Notes under the pieces: generated by a model
Database searches by the model: none
What the model was told of the DNA's origin: nothing
The model's input: only the letters and a program-made list of their open reading frames with translations
Assembly: GCA_002898315.1 (NCBI GenBank)
Contig: BEHV01000017.1
Coordinates: forward strand, 1 to 32,511
DNA: 32,511 nucleotides
Reading direction: 5' to 3'
Source of the DNA: a bacterium HR19
GTDB lineage: Bacteria > Calescibacteriota > Calescibacteriia > Calescibacteriales > Calescibacteriaceae
Shown here: piece after piece, positions 15,350 through 24,543 of the stretch
Position numbering within the stretch: the stretch's first letter is position 1
Layout: every line of letters starts with the position of its first letter
Made by a program: the position numbers and the translations under genes

Positions 15350-15396
15350 ATAAAATCCCCCAGTATAAACGACAAATTTAAAATCTCCCATAAGCT

Positions 15397-15402
15397 TATT
15401 AA
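15397..15402 (+). promoter_or_regulatory. Putative -10 box of cheA
   Basis: TATTAA ends 11 nt before the ATG at 15414. The sequence between is AT-only and has no Shine-Dalgarno sequence. Confidence 0.25.
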
Positions 15403-15413
15403 AATTTTTATAT

Positions 15414-17315
15414 ATGGCAGATGAGGAAAACATTGAGGGCTGGGAAGAGTCGCTCAAAGAATATGTCTCTCAATACATAGCAGAAGCCAAAGATATAATA
15501 CCGAAAATAGAGTCCGACCTTTTTTCAATTGAGAAAAAAGAAGGTGATGAGAAGGAGTTTGTAAATAGCTTGTTCAGAAGCTGGCATACCATAAAAGGCG
15601 CAGCGGGATTTTTGGGATTTTCAAAAACAGTCGAGCTCGCTCACAAAACTGAAAACCTCATCGCAAAAATAAGAGACGAAGGAATTTCTTTCACAGAAGA
15701 TATAATAAACACAATCTTTGATGCCCTTGAAAAACTCAAAGCCCTCACCGAAAATATAACCCTGACGGGAGAAGAAGGAGACATAGATATAGAACCAGAG
15801 ATAAAAAAAATAGAAAAGATTTTGAAGAAGATTTCGGGGCAAATCGCTGAAGAAGCACCTGAAACAGAAGAAGAAAAAACCAAAAGAGAGCAGTCAACAG
15901 AAGTAAAAACAGAAGCGAAAGAAACAGAAAAAAAGATTGCAGGTGAAGATAAAAAGAAAGAAAAAATGAGCTCTGCCGAAGCTATATCTCAACCTCAACC
16001 CGCACAAAGAAAAGAAGACGAAGTTAAGTATAGCGAAGGAGTGATGAGAAAGGAAATTTTTGAGAAAAGAGAAGAGAGACCCGAAGAAACAAAAGCTGAA
16101 AGACAGGAAGATAAGAAGAAAAGAAAGTTCGCCTACGAAACAATAAGAATATCTACGCAAAAAGTTGATGAGGTCATGGCTCTTTCAGAAGAGCTTATAC
16201 TTGAAAGAAACTTCCTTGTAAATCTTTTCCCGAAGATAGAGGAGAAATATCCAAGAGATGAAGACGTCGCAAGAGTTTCAGAAGTCATAGCTAACATAGA
16301 TAAAATCATATCTATGCTCAGGTTCTCAATAATGAAAATGAGAATGATTCCGATAAGGACGCTTTTTGCCAAATTTCCGGGAACAGTAAGAAACCTCGCC
16401 CGACACTTTGAAAAAAAAGTAGAACTCATAATACAAGGTGAAGAAACAGAAATAGATAGGAACATAGTTGATGAGATAGAGGAGCCACTGATACATCTTA
16501 TAAGAAACGCCATAGACCACGGTATAGAAAGAGCTGAGGAAAGAGTGGCTATGGGCAAACCTCCTGAAGGCAAAATTTTCCTCCGTGCATACTATGAGGG
16601 TGAAAATGTCGTCATAGAGGTGGAGGACGACGGAAAAGGAATAGATGCAGAAGTTATAAGAAAAAAAGCTATTGAGAGAGGATTTGTGAGCTATGAGCAA
16701 GCCATGACTATGAGCGAAAAAGACATAATAAATCTCATCTTTCTGCCAGGATTTTCATCAAAAGATAAAGTCACAGAACTCTCGGGAAGAGGTGTTGGAA
16801 TGGATGTCGTCAAAGCCAAAGTCGTTGAACTCAAAGGAACAATAGATATAAACACAGAAGTAGGGAGAGGGACAAAAGTGACTATAAAGCTCCCTCTCAC
16901 AGTCGGAATAATGAACACCTTGAAAGTTGTATGCAACGGTAGCACATTTTTTATCCCTCTATCTTCTGTCATTGAGATAACGAGGATTTCTAAATCTGAA
17001 CTCAAATATGCGAGCGGACAGGCGGTTATAAACTGGCGCAAAGAGATTATGCTACCTGTCGTCTATCTCGGAGATATTCTCGGAATAGGTGGAAACAACC
17101 TTGATATGTATCACCTCATAGTCGCTGGTATAGCTGAAAAGAGAATTGGTATTCTTGTTGATTCTGTTATATCCTCTGAGGAGGTTGCTGTCAAAACCAT
17201 AAGCGGAATAAAAGCGGTGGGTATAGCGGGAGCAACTATTTCAGCCGAGGGAGAACCAGTCCTCGTGATAGATACTTACTCAATTCTCAAATATCTTGAG
17301 GAGGGCAAAAAATGA
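15414..17315 (+). CDS. cheA: Chemotaxis-type sensor histidine kinase CheA
   Basis: CheA autophosphorylates and passes phosphate to CheY-type regulators controlling flagella, type IV pili or other outputs. Domains in order: P1 Hpt (about residues 1-130; phospho-accepting H58 in SWHTIKGAAGFLGF), a Glu/Lys-rich linker (about 145-235), P3 dimerisation (about 240-305), P4 ATPase (N box HLIRNAIDHGIE, G1 box DDGKGID, F region FLPGFS, G2 box SGRGVGMD), and P5 CheW-like (about 495-630). A structured P2 (CheY-docking) domain is not evident; the charged linker takes its place. At 633 residues it is otherwise complete. No cheW, cheY, cheB/R or receptor gene adjoins it, which is unusual for cheA. The next gene on the same strand is an HD-GYP protein, beyond one convergent gene. 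Confidence 0.93.
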   Translation: MADEENIEGWEESLKEYVSQYIAEAKDIIPKIESDLFSIEKKEGDEKEFVNSLFRSWHTIKGAAGFLGFSKTVELAHKTENLIAKIRDEGISFTEDIINTIFDALEKLKALTENITLTGEEGDIDIEPEIKKIEKILKKISGQIAEEAPETEEEKTKREQSTEVKTEAKETEKKIAGEDKKKEKMSSAEAISQPQPAQRKEDEVKYSEGVMRKEIFEKREERPEETKAERQEDKKKRKFAYETIRISTQKVDEVMALSEELILERNFLVNLFPKIEEKYPRDEDVARVSEVIANIDKIISMLRFSIMKMRMIPIRTLFAKFPGTVRNLARHFEKKVELIIQGEETEIDRNIVDEIEEPLIHLIRNAIDHGIERAEERVAMGKPPEGKIFLRAYYEGENVVIEVEDDGKGIDAEVIRKKAIERGFVSYEQAMTMSEKDIINLIFLPGFSSKDKVTELSGRGVGMDVVKAKVVELKGTIDINTEVGRGTKVTIKLPLTVGIMNTLKVVCNGSTFFIPLSSVIEITRISKSELKYASGQAVINWRKEIMLPVVYLGDILGIGGNNLDMYHLIVAGIAEKRIGILVDSVISSEEVAVKTISGIKAVGIAGATISAEGEPVLVIDTYSILKYLEEGKK

Positions 17316-17334
17316 TTTTAATGTGCAAATATTT

Positions 17335-18252
17335 CTACTCCTCTCCGATAATTTCTTGAATTTTTATCATCTGACCTATGTGGGGAATTATGTATTTTAC
17401 TCCGAGTTTTTCTGCGCATTTTTTCATCTCCCGAAGTGATTCTTCAGGGTTGTCAAGCCCCTGCCTGAAAGTTCCATAATGCATAGGTATCATAATTTTT
17501 GCTTTTATATCTTTTGCTATTTGAACCGCTTCGCAGGGAGAGACATGGTTTCTCTTCATAAACCATCTTGGTTTCCACGCTCCGATGGGCAAAAGCGCAA
17601 CATCAGGATATATCTCGGGAAGCTTTACATATGCTGTATCTCCTCCGAAAAAAATTTTTATCTTATCTGTTTCTACAAGATAAGCGTTCCACTTTGAAAA
17701 GTTCCAGTCAAAAAGATTTCTTCCAGAAAAATGTTTTACCTGATACGATTTTATTTTTACATCTCCTGCGTCAAACTCTTTTCCCCATTTCAGCTCAATA
17801 ACTTTTGCTCCCACTCCGTCAAGGTAATGCGATGCTTTTTCAGGAACAAGTATGACGGGAATTTTTCCTTCGCTTTTTGATTTTTCAGATAGAGTTTTCA
17901 GCGATGGAATATCCATATGGTCATAGTGGTTATGGCTTATTATGATGAAGTTTGGGGCAGGGAGCTTTGACACTTCCGCAGGAAATTCTGTCTGCCTTTT
18001 TATGATAACAATCTTTTCGTATATGACAGGGTCTGTGTAGAAAACTTTTCCTGATACTTTGAAGAGAAAAGTAGAGTGCCCAAGCCATACAAGAAAATCA
18101 TCTTCTGGAAACTCATCTATTTTCTCCACTTTCACTTTATCCTCATATTTCTGAAAAGCCCTTGCTACCCATAGAAAACAAGAATTATATGTCAAAAGTA
18201 AGCTTATAGAAATTAATTTCATATAAAAAATTTTGTTGATTTTTCTCTTCAT
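17335..18252 (-). CDS. Metallo-beta-lactamase-fold hydrolase, NAPE-PLD/UlaG-like
   Basis: This 305-residue protein of the metallo-beta-lactamase fold resembles the bacterial NAPE-PLD/RomA-like group. The zinc motif is HNHYDH (107-112). Later ligands lie in GGDTAY, and the group-specific PIGAWKPRWFM, NHVSPCEAV and MHYGTF segments follow. It opens with WLGHSTFLF, also typical. A hydrophobic N-terminal segment (about residues 10-30) suggests export or membrane attachment; the cysteine at 25 follows YNS, which is not a good lipobox. Phosphodiester (possibly phospholipid) hydrolysis is the known activity of characterised relatives; the substrate here is not known. It converges on cheA with only 19 nt between stops. 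A second ATG at codon 11 would also give a signal sequence. Confidence 0.82.
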   Translation of the reverse strand: MKRKINKIFYMKLISISLLLTYNSCFLWVARAFQKYEDKVKVEKIDEFPEDDFLVWLGHSTFLFKVSGKVFYTDPVIYEKIVIIKRQTEFPAEVSKLPAPNFIIISHNHYDHMDIPSLKTLSEKSKSEGKIPVILVPEKASHYLDGVGAKVIELKWGKEFDAGDVKIKSYQVKHFSGRNLFDWNFSKWNAYLVETDKIKIFFGGDTAYVKLPEIYPDVALLPIGAWKPRWFMKRNHVSPCEAVQIAKDIKAKIMIPMHYGTFRQGLDNPEESLREMKKCAEKLGVKYIIPHIGQMIKIQEIIGEE

Positions 18253-18382
18253 TTCATTTTTATTTAGTTTTTCGCTGATTTTTTGTTCTGAATTTCGCTT
18301 TTTTGTTTGCTCTTGGAAAATAACTAACCGTTTTATGAAATGAATAATATTTATGGGATTATTTCTGCTGAATTTATGAGCG

Positions 18383-19537
18383 ATGTTTTTTGAAGAACAA
18401 GGTGCGGAGTTTTTTGAGAAAGATGCAGAGAAAGAATATAGCGGGGTTTCTTCTGATAAAACAAAGCTTCTTTTTGATTTCGCGCTTTCTGCCAGCGCGC
18501 TCCGTGATATAGATTCTGTTCTTGAAAAAACCGCCTATTTTTTCTGCAAAATACTTGACTGCGACAGAGCATCAATTTTTATATGGGATAAAAAAAAGAA
18601 AAAGCTCTGGTCAAAAGTTGCTCTTGGACTTGATGAAATTATTGAACTTGAACCAGATAAGGGAATTGTGGGGTTTGTCTTCTCTCAAAAGCGACCGGTT
18701 ATAATAAACGACCCATATTCCGACCCGCGATTTAACCCTGATATTGATAAAAAAACGGGCTATAAAACAAAAAATATAATCGCACTTCCCCTGATCACAT
18801 ATTCGGGAAACATAGTCGGAGTTATAGAAGGTATAAATAAGTTTGAGGAAGAGTTTGATGAAGAGGACATCAAATTTGCGCAGATACTATCTACTTATGC
18901 TGCAAACTCAATAGAAAATGCCCTTTTGTACTCTGAAATAAAGAGAACGCAGGAGGAGATAGTTGTGAGGTTATCAATAGCTGCTGAGTTCAGAGATAAA
19001 ACAACATATAATCACCTTGTCAGAATGTCTATCTACTCTTACCTTATAGCGAAGGAGATGGGTTTTGATGAGGAATGGTGCGAGAAACTTCGTTTAGCTG
19101 CTCCTATGCACGATATAGGAAAGCTCGGAGTCCCCGATAGAATACTCCTCAAACCCTCAAAACTCACTGATGAAGAGTTCAAAGAGATGCAAAAACATAC
19201 CATTTACGGATACGATATTCTCAAAGATTCAGACATTGATATTTTGAAGATGGGAGCAAACATAGCTTTATGCCATCACGAAAGATATGACGGCAAGGGT
19301 TATCCCCGGGGTTTGAAAGGTGAAGAAATACCAATAGAAGCCAGAATAGTTGCCCTCGCTGATGTTGTAGACGCTCTTTTATCTCGCAGACCATACAAGG
19401 AGCCGTTCGGCATAGATGAAGTTGTTGATTTTGTCAAGAAAGAATCCGGAAAACATTTTGACCCAAAAGTCGTTTCTGCTTTTTTGAGAATAATCCCACA
19501 GGTCAAAAAAGTTCTTGAAAAATACGGGGTTGATTGA
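18383..19537 (+). CDS. GAF domain / HD-GYP cyclic-di-GMP phosphodiesterase
   Basis: The 384-residue protein carries an N-terminal GAF sensor domain (about residues 25-185; CDRASIFIWD and KNIIALPL are typical) and a C-terminal HD-GYP domain (about 195-380). The metal-binding HD (H243-D244 in HDIGKLGVPD) and the HHERYDGKGYP motif (G306-Y307-P308) are intact, so hydrolysis of cyclic di-GMP is likely. There is no receiver or transmembrane domain, so it should be a soluble sensor whose GAF ligand is unknown. It lies downstream of cheA but is separated from it by a convergent gene, so any shared output is inferred. The ATG at 18383 is used; no clear Shine-Dalgarno sequence or -10 box is visible. 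Confidence 0.9.
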   Translation: MFFEEQGAEFFEKDAEKEYSGVSSDKTKLLFDFALSASALRDIDSVLEKTAYFFCKILDCDRASIFIWDKKKKKLWSKVALGLDEIIELEPDKGIVGFVFSQKRPVIINDPYSDPRFNPDIDKKTGYKTKNIIALPLITYSGNIVGVIEGINKFEEEFDEEDIKFAQILSTYAANSIENALLYSEIKRTQEEIVVRLSIAAEFRDKTTYNHLVRMSIYSYLIAKEMGFDEEWCEKLRLAAPMHDIGKLGVPDRILLKPSKLTDEEFKEMQKHTIYGYDILKDSDIDILKMGANIALCHHERYDGKGYPRGLKGEEIPIEARIVALADVVDALLSRRPYKEPFGIDEVVDFVKKESGKHFDPKVVSAFLRIIPQVKKVLEKYGVD

Positions 19538-19633
19538 TTCACAGATTTTTAAATATACCCGCTTTTGACTTTTTTAATTTCAGACGGGTTTTGCCGACCG
19601 CAATTTTTTCAGCTCTGCTTGAACTCTTTTTTG

Positions 19634-19639
19634 TAAAAT
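19634..19639 (+). promoter_or_regulatory. Putative -10 box of the reverse gyrase gene
   Basis: TAAAAT ends 9 nt before the ATG at 19649, with no Shine-Dalgarno sequence between. The preceding 111-nt region otherwise shows no recognisable site. Confidence 0.35.
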
Positions 19640-19648
19640 AATATTCTA

Positions 19649-22600
19649 ATGGGTTCTGCCGAAACTAAAAGATATAAAGTTGTGGATTTAGATGACCAGA
19701 GCGATAAAAATTACTTAAAATATAGAGTTATGGCTTATGATCAAAATTTCGTCCCAGCTTACTACATAAGCATGTGCCCTAACTGTGGCGGAGACATAAC
19801 ATCAGATAGATTGAGTTTGGGGTTCCCATGTGATAAATGTGTTCCCGAAATTCCAAAAGGCGCAACCTTTGAAGATATATTGCGAATCCTTGAAAATACA
19901 GGAAAACTCAAGAACTTCAAGAGAATTTACGATATTGAGAAGGAATCGGAGAGATTTGCGGAGTTTTTCAAGAAAATCGTTGGTTTTCCCCCTTGGTCTT
20001 TGCAGTTGGCGTGGGCGAAAAGAGTTCTTTCTTCTCAATCTTTTATGGCTCTCGCTCCAACCGGTGTTGGAAAAACAACTTTCGGCATGGTTATGTCTCT
20101 TTTCATCAGTGGAAAATCATACATAATAATGCCAACCAAACTCCTCTCAAAACTCCTCGTCAAAAGATTGATTGAATCGGCAGATAAAATGGGAGTGAAT
20201 AAAAAAATCCTCTTTGTTGATTCATCTAAACCCAGCTCAAAAGTTAGGGTTGTAGAAGATGACTACGATATTCTCATAACAACAAGCATGTTTCTCGCAA
20301 GAAATCAAGAACTCGTCAGCAGAAAAAAATTTGATTTCATCTTTATAGATGATGTTGATTCATACTTGAAGCAACCCAAAAATGTTGAAAGAGTGTTGAA
20401 ACTTATGGGGCTTTCAGATGAAGATATGCAAGAACTCAAAAACCTTATGAACCAGAAATTCTTCCTTGCAAGAGATAGAGAAAAAACCCTTGCCGATAAG
20501 ATAAAAGATTTCCAAAAAATATCTGAAAAGGTAGCAGAAATAAGAAGAAAAATCAGCGGGGTCTTGGTTGTCTCCTCCGCTACCGCAAAAGCAAGAGCAT
20601 CAACAATAAGATATTTCAGAGAAATTTTCGGATTTGAAATATCACCATATACAACAACTCTCAGAAATATTGAAGACACGGTATTATATTCCGACTACGA
20701 CATAAAACAGGGGGAAGAAATAGAGAAGGTCAAAATAAATGTGTTTGAAAAGGTAGCAGATGCAATAAGAAAGTGCGGAAAAGGTTGCTTCGTCTTCGTC
20801 TCCTCAGAATACGGGAAACAATCTGTATCAGAACTCAAAAATTTCCTGGTTACGAAAGGTATAAATTCCATAACCTATGAAGAGTTCAACGAGAAGAATC
20901 AAGAGAGATTCAGAGCAGGAGAGATTGATGTGGTGATAGGAATTTCATCTTTGAGAAATCCTCTGTGTAGGGGAATAGATATGCCAGATGCTGTGAGATA
21001 CGCTGTCTTCGCAGGTATTCCCAGATTTGTCTTCTCAATGGGAGAAATAGACGAACCCGCAAAACTTATAGGAGTCCTTTTCTCCCTAAGAAACATCCTC
21101 GGAAACGGAAAGAAAATTTACTCCTTCATAGAAACAATGAAAAAATACGCCGGAATGAGAGCAGAAGATATAGAAAAATATCCAGCTATAAAAAACAAAA
21201 TAGACAGTATAAAGGAGTTCATAAATGAAAGGTTGAAAGACCCGGAATTTATACAGAAAATAAGAGATTCAGAAGATGTTCCGATAAGGGTTGAGTCAGA
21301 TGGAAGATTCAGAATTGTTGTTGCGGATTCATCTGCTTATATTCAAGCTTCCGGAAGAACATCACGCCTTTATATAGGTGGATTATCAAAAGGTCTATCG
21401 GTTCTTATAGTAGATGACAGAAAATCTTTCTTCCAGCTGAAAAAGCGTTTGAAGTTAGACCTTCTTGAAAACCTCAATTTTAAGGATTTCTCGTCGGTAG
21501 ATATTTCTGCTGTCATTCAAGAGATAGATAAAGATAGAGAGAACATAAAAAATATCATAAAGGGTGATTTAACTACTATATCTCGTATTTCATCTGTCAA
21601 GCCACCGAAGTCGGCGGTTTTTATAGTTGAGTCCCCAAATAAAGCGGGAACAATAGCGAGGTTGATAGGCAAACCAACAAAAAGAAAAATTCGCGTCTAT
21701 AACGACGGTGAGACCGTTGATGTTTGGGAAGTATCAAGAGGAGATATGAACATCACAATACTTGCGTCAGGTGGGCATATATTTGACCTCCCTTTTTCCT
21801 ATTCAAGAAGAGGAGATGAGAAAGGCGAGAAGTATGGAGTTATATATGAGAGTAAAAACGGAGAGGGATTTCTGTTCGTTCCAAAATATATGGCTATAAA
21901 AAGGTGCAGGTCTTGCGGTGAAAATTTCTTTGAAGAGAACGCTTGCCCGTGGTGCGGTTCAACAGAATTTGAAGACAAAACAAAAATAATCAGAGCTATT
22001 GAGCAGGTATGCTCAGAAGCAGATTATATATTCATAGCAACAGACCCCGACCACGAGGGAGAAAAAATAGCGTTTGACATCTTCCTCTCTGTTCCCAAGT
22101 TCAAAAAAGATATAAAAAGGGCAGAGTATCACGAGGTAACAAGGCGCGCGATTTTCAAAGCAATAGATTCCCCAAGAGATATAAACCTATCTCTGGTCAA
22201 AGCTCAGATAGTAAGAAGGATAACCGATAGGTGGGCCGGTTTCGTGATGAGCGAGTACCTTCAAAAGAAGGAAGATAAAATCTGGCTTTCCGCTGGTAGA
22301 GTTCAAACTACTGTTCTGGGATGGCTCGTTGAAAGAGAAAAACAGATGAAAGAAAAAATCGGAAACCTTGAATTCAAAGGAGGAGATTACGGAATCCACG
22401 ATTCAATTAAGATTCAAGATAAATCTCTTGCAAAGGAGATATCTTCATCTATCAGAAAACTTAAGGGAAGAAAGAGGAAAGATCCTCAACAAGATGATGA
22501 AAGATTGAGGAACGCAAAAATAAAGGTATCTCTTGAACTCAAAGAGACATTTCCCGCAGAACTGAAACCTCAACCCCCTCTCAATACCGCTGATATGCTC

Positions 22601-23473
22601 AAAGAAGCATTTTCTAAATTCAGGTTCTCTGCAACTCAGACCATGACATTAGCTCAGAACCTATTTGAAGCTGGACTTATAACCTATCACAGAACCGACT
22701 CCCATCATGTTTCAGATGTAGGAATATCTATCGCCAGGGACTTCATTTCAGAAAACTATGGGGAAAAACTTTTTGCTCCACGAGTTTGGGAGGAGGAAGG
22801 AGCTCACGAGTGCATCCGCCCCACGAAAAACCTGACGCCAGACGAACTCTCAATATCTGTAAAAATAGGCAGTATCTCTTTGCCAAAAGAAGCTGTTAAT
22901 CTCTACGAAATCATATTCACAAGATTTATGGCTTCTCAGATGACCCCAGTTAAAGTCCTAAAAGGAATAATAGAGGAAAAAGTGTCGTGGAATGGTATAG
23001 ATGAAAATAAACTCAAAAAACAAATAGAGGTTGTGCTCAAAGTTCTTGAGGATGGTTGGAATAAAATTCTGTTTTTGCCGATTCCGAGATTCGCCGAACA
23101 CATTTTAGAAAAAAGAAAGATTGATTTTGAGACGCCAGATTTCAAGTTCTCTTTCGTCCCACCTGTCCCACCTTATACTCAAGCGAGTTTGGTGGACGAG
23201 ATGAAGAAAAAAGGTATAGGACGTCCTTCAACATGGGCGTATATAATAAAAACCCTGCTTGACAGAGGATACTGCATAGAAAGAAGCGGATACATCATTA
23301 TCACCAAGCTCGGAAAAGAAATATACAACATACTTTCTTCCCACCCGAAATACAAAATCTATACCACAGAGGACTACACAAGAGAGCTTGAGGAAAAAAT
23401 GGATAAGGTTGAGCGAAGAGAAGAGGACTATATGAAGATTCTTGAAAATCTTTTCAAAGAGCTTTTCTTGTGA
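19649..23473 (+). CDS. rgy: Reverse gyrase
   Basis: Reverse gyrase uses ATP to introduce positive supercoils and is the hallmark enzyme of hyperthermophiles. The 1274-residue protein is complete. It has an N-terminal zinc finger (C43, C46, C61, C64); an SF2 helicase-like half with Walker A APTGVGKT (K142), the D-D-V-D box (234-237) and SSATAK; and a type IA topoisomerase half. That half has TOPRIM motifs VESPNKAGT (E661) and DPDHEGE (D799, D801), a second zinc finger (C753, C756, C766, C769) and the DNA-cleaving tyrosine Y1013 in GLITYHRTDS. GAHECIRPT and GIGRPSTWAYI complete the type IA set. The finger in the TOPRIM domain is usual for the family. Both halves look active. It is monocistronic, with a putative -10 box and no Shine-Dalgarno sequence. 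Confidence 0.97.
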   Translation: MGSAETKRYKVVDLDDQSDKNYLKYRVMAYDQNFVPAYYISMCPNCGGDITSDRLSLGFPCDKCVPEIPKGATFEDILRILENTGKLKNFKRIYDIEKESERFAEFFKKIVGFPPWSLQLAWAKRVLSSQSFMALAPTGVGKTTFGMVMSLFISGKSYIIMPTKLLSKLLVKRLIESADKMGVNKKILFVDSSKPSSKVRVVEDDYDILITTSMFLARNQELVSRKKFDFIFIDDVDSYLKQPKNVERVLKLMGLSDEDMQELKNLMNQKFFLARDREKTLADKIKDFQKISEKVAEIRRKISGVLVVSSATAKARASTIRYFREIFGFEISPYTTTLRNIEDTVLYSDYDIKQGEEIEKVKINVFEKVADAIRKCGKGCFVFVSSEYGKQSVSELKNFLVTKGINSITYEEFNEKNQERFRAGEIDVVIGISSLRNPLCRGIDMPDAVRYAVFAGIPRFVFSMGEIDEPAKLIGVLFSLRNILGNGKKIYSFIETMKKYAGMRAEDIEKYPAIKNKIDSIKEFINERLKDPEFIQKIRDSEDVPIRVESDGRFRIVVADSSAYIQASGRTSRLYIGGLSKGLSVLIVDDRKSFFQLKKRLKLDLLENLNFKDFSSVDISAVIQEIDKDRENIKNIIKGDLTTISRISSVKPPKSAVFIVESPNKAGTIARLIGKPTKRKIRVYNDGETVDVWEVSRGDMNITILASGGHIFDLPFSYSRRGDEKGEKYGVIYESKNGEGFLFVPKYMAIKRCRSCGENFFEENACPWCGSTEFEDKTKIIRAIEQVCSEADYIFIATDPDHEGEKIAFDIFLSVPKFKKDIKRAEYHEVTRRAIFKAIDSPRDINLSLVKAQIVRRITDRWAGFVMSEYLQKKEDKIWLSAGRVQTTVLGWLVEREKQMKEKIGNLEFKGGDYGIHDSIKIQDKSLAKEISSSIRKLKGRKRKDPQQDDERLRNAKIKVSLELKETFPAELKPQPPLNTADMLKEAFSKFRFSATQTMTLAQNLFEAGLITYHRTDSHHVSDVGISIARDFISENYGEKLFAPRVWEEEGAHECIRPTKNLTPDELSISVKIGSISLPKEAVNLYEIIFTRFMASQMTPVKVLKGIIEEKVSWNGIDENKLKKQIEVVLKVLEDGWNKILFLPIPRFAEHILEKRKIDFETPDFKFSFVPPVPPYTQASLVDEMKKKGIGRPSTWAYIIKTLLDRGYCIERSGYIIITKLGKEIYNILSSHPKYKIYTTEDYTRELEEKMDKVERREEDYMKILENLFKELFL

Positions 23474-23603
23474 TCTTTTTTCCTCAGTTCGGTGGGGGCT
23501 TTCTGCTTCATAATGAACGCTTCGCTTCCTCCACTTGCATAAGTCCGGGAAGAAAAAGACTAAACGCAAAGATTATCCTGACATCCTTATTTTCAAGATC
23601 ACA
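23469..23603. repeat. Inverted repeat overlapping both convergent stop codons
   Basis: TGTGATCTT (23469-23477), containing the reverse gyrase stop, is repeated inverted as AAGATCACA (23595-23603), containing the stop of the convergent GspF-like gene. The ~117 nt between are visibly richer in G and C than the surroundings and include a GTGGGGG/CCTCCAC pair (about 23492-23540, one G-T pair) and a small TTCA-TAA-TGAA hairpin. This could be a bidirectional termination region or a structured RNA; it could also be chance. Confidence 0.3.
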
Positions 23604-24519
23604 TGATATCTCTTATCTTCTCTATCATGGGTATATAGATTGCTGAGACGATGAATATTGTGAGTATTGCTACTACTATGAGGAAGAGAGGTTCTATTGA
23701 TTTTTTCAGGATTTCGGAGTTTTTCATATACTTTTCATAAAAGATCTGAGATAGTCCTCTCAATGCAGATGATAGTTCTCCTGTTTTATAAGCGTTTTCA
23801 ATCTCACTTTGGAATTCTCCGAGGAACTCAAAAGTCGGTTCCAAACCCCTTATTATTCTTGATGCTTCTTCTTCAATTTTTTCTTTTATGTTTTCGGGTG
23901 CAAGGTCTGATGTCATCAAAAGCGCCCTTTGCAACTCTATCTTATTTTCTATGCATATTGCTAATGCTTTGAGGAAAAGAGAAAACTTGGCGTTTTTCAC
24001 TATGGGAATACCACCTTTTCTGAACTCATAAGATAAATAAAAAACTATAACCCCAAAAATTGCAAAAATTTCATATCTCCCTTTCAGAAAGTTTTTTATG
24101 CTCTCTATAACGATGATAGATTTCGGAACTTCTACTCCTAACTCAGAGAGCATTCTTGAAATTTCTGGTATGACGAAAAATCCCACCGCTAAAAAGAATA
24201 TGAGAAAAGCTGAAATTGATAGAGCTGGATAGAAAAGCGAGAACACAATTTCTCTTTCTAATTTTATTTTGTCTTCAAGCAGTTTTACGAGTTCTCCAAG
24301 TACCTCTTTGAGCTTCCCCGTTTCTTCACCTATTTTTATGTTCTGAACAAGTATTTGAGGGAAACCTTCTGCTTTCAAGCTTGCTGATAGAGGCAAACCT
24401 CTCTGTATGTGTTTTTCTATATCACCGCCAATTTTTCTCACCGCAAAATCTATGCTGAAATGAGCCGATAAAAAAGAATATAGCTCTTTGAGTATTTTTA
24501 AATACTTTGAATCGCTCAT
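23599..24519 (-). CDS. Type II secretion/type IV pilus F-type inner-membrane protein (GspF/PilC-like), short form
   Basis: This is a platform protein of the GspF/PilC family, which organises the ATPase and (pseudo)pilin assembly in type II secretion and type IV pilus systems. Two T2SSF repeats are present (about residues 8-125 and 180-300). Each has the I-x-x-G-E-x-x-G-x-L or A-Y-x-T-G-E-L-S signature (IKIGEETGKL, NAYKTGELSS) and a following hydrophobic helix; three transmembrane segments are visible (about 100-125, 148-165 and 280-300). At 306 residues it lacks the ~100-residue N-terminal cytoplasmic part of usual ~400-residue family members. No ATPase or pilin gene adjoins it. A consensus TATAAT and a GAAGGG site precede the ATG. 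Confidence 0.85.
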   Translation of the reverse strand: MSDSKYLKILKELYSFLSAHFSIDFAVRKIGGDIEKHIQRGLPLSASLKAEGFPQILVQNIKIGEETGKLKEVLGELVKLLEDKIKLEREIVFSLFYPALSISAFLIFFLAVGFFVIPEISRMLSELGVEVPKSIIVIESIKNFLKGRYEIFAIFGVIVFYLSYEFRKGGIPIVKNAKFSLFLKALAICIENKIELQRALLMTSDLAPENIKEKIEEEASRIIRGLEPTFEFLGEFQSEIENAYKTGELSSALRGLSQIFYEKYMKNSEILKKSIEPLFLIVVAILTIFIVSAIYIPMIEKIRDIM

Positions 24520-24537
24520 ATTCCCTTCAATTTTAAT

Positions 24538-24543
24538 ATTATA
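24538..24543 (-). promoter_or_regulatory. Consensus -10 box of the GspF-like gene
   Basis: A perfect TATAAT lies 18 nt before the ATG at 24519. The predicted start of transcription would leave a short leader containing GAAGGG (24523-24528). No convincing -35 box was seen. Confidence 0.4.

Noticed and set aside
19538-19648. RNA gene or terminator between the HD-GYP gene and the reverse gyrase gene
   Set aside because: Only a 3-bp CGG/CCG hairpin near a T-run is visible, which is too weak to report.
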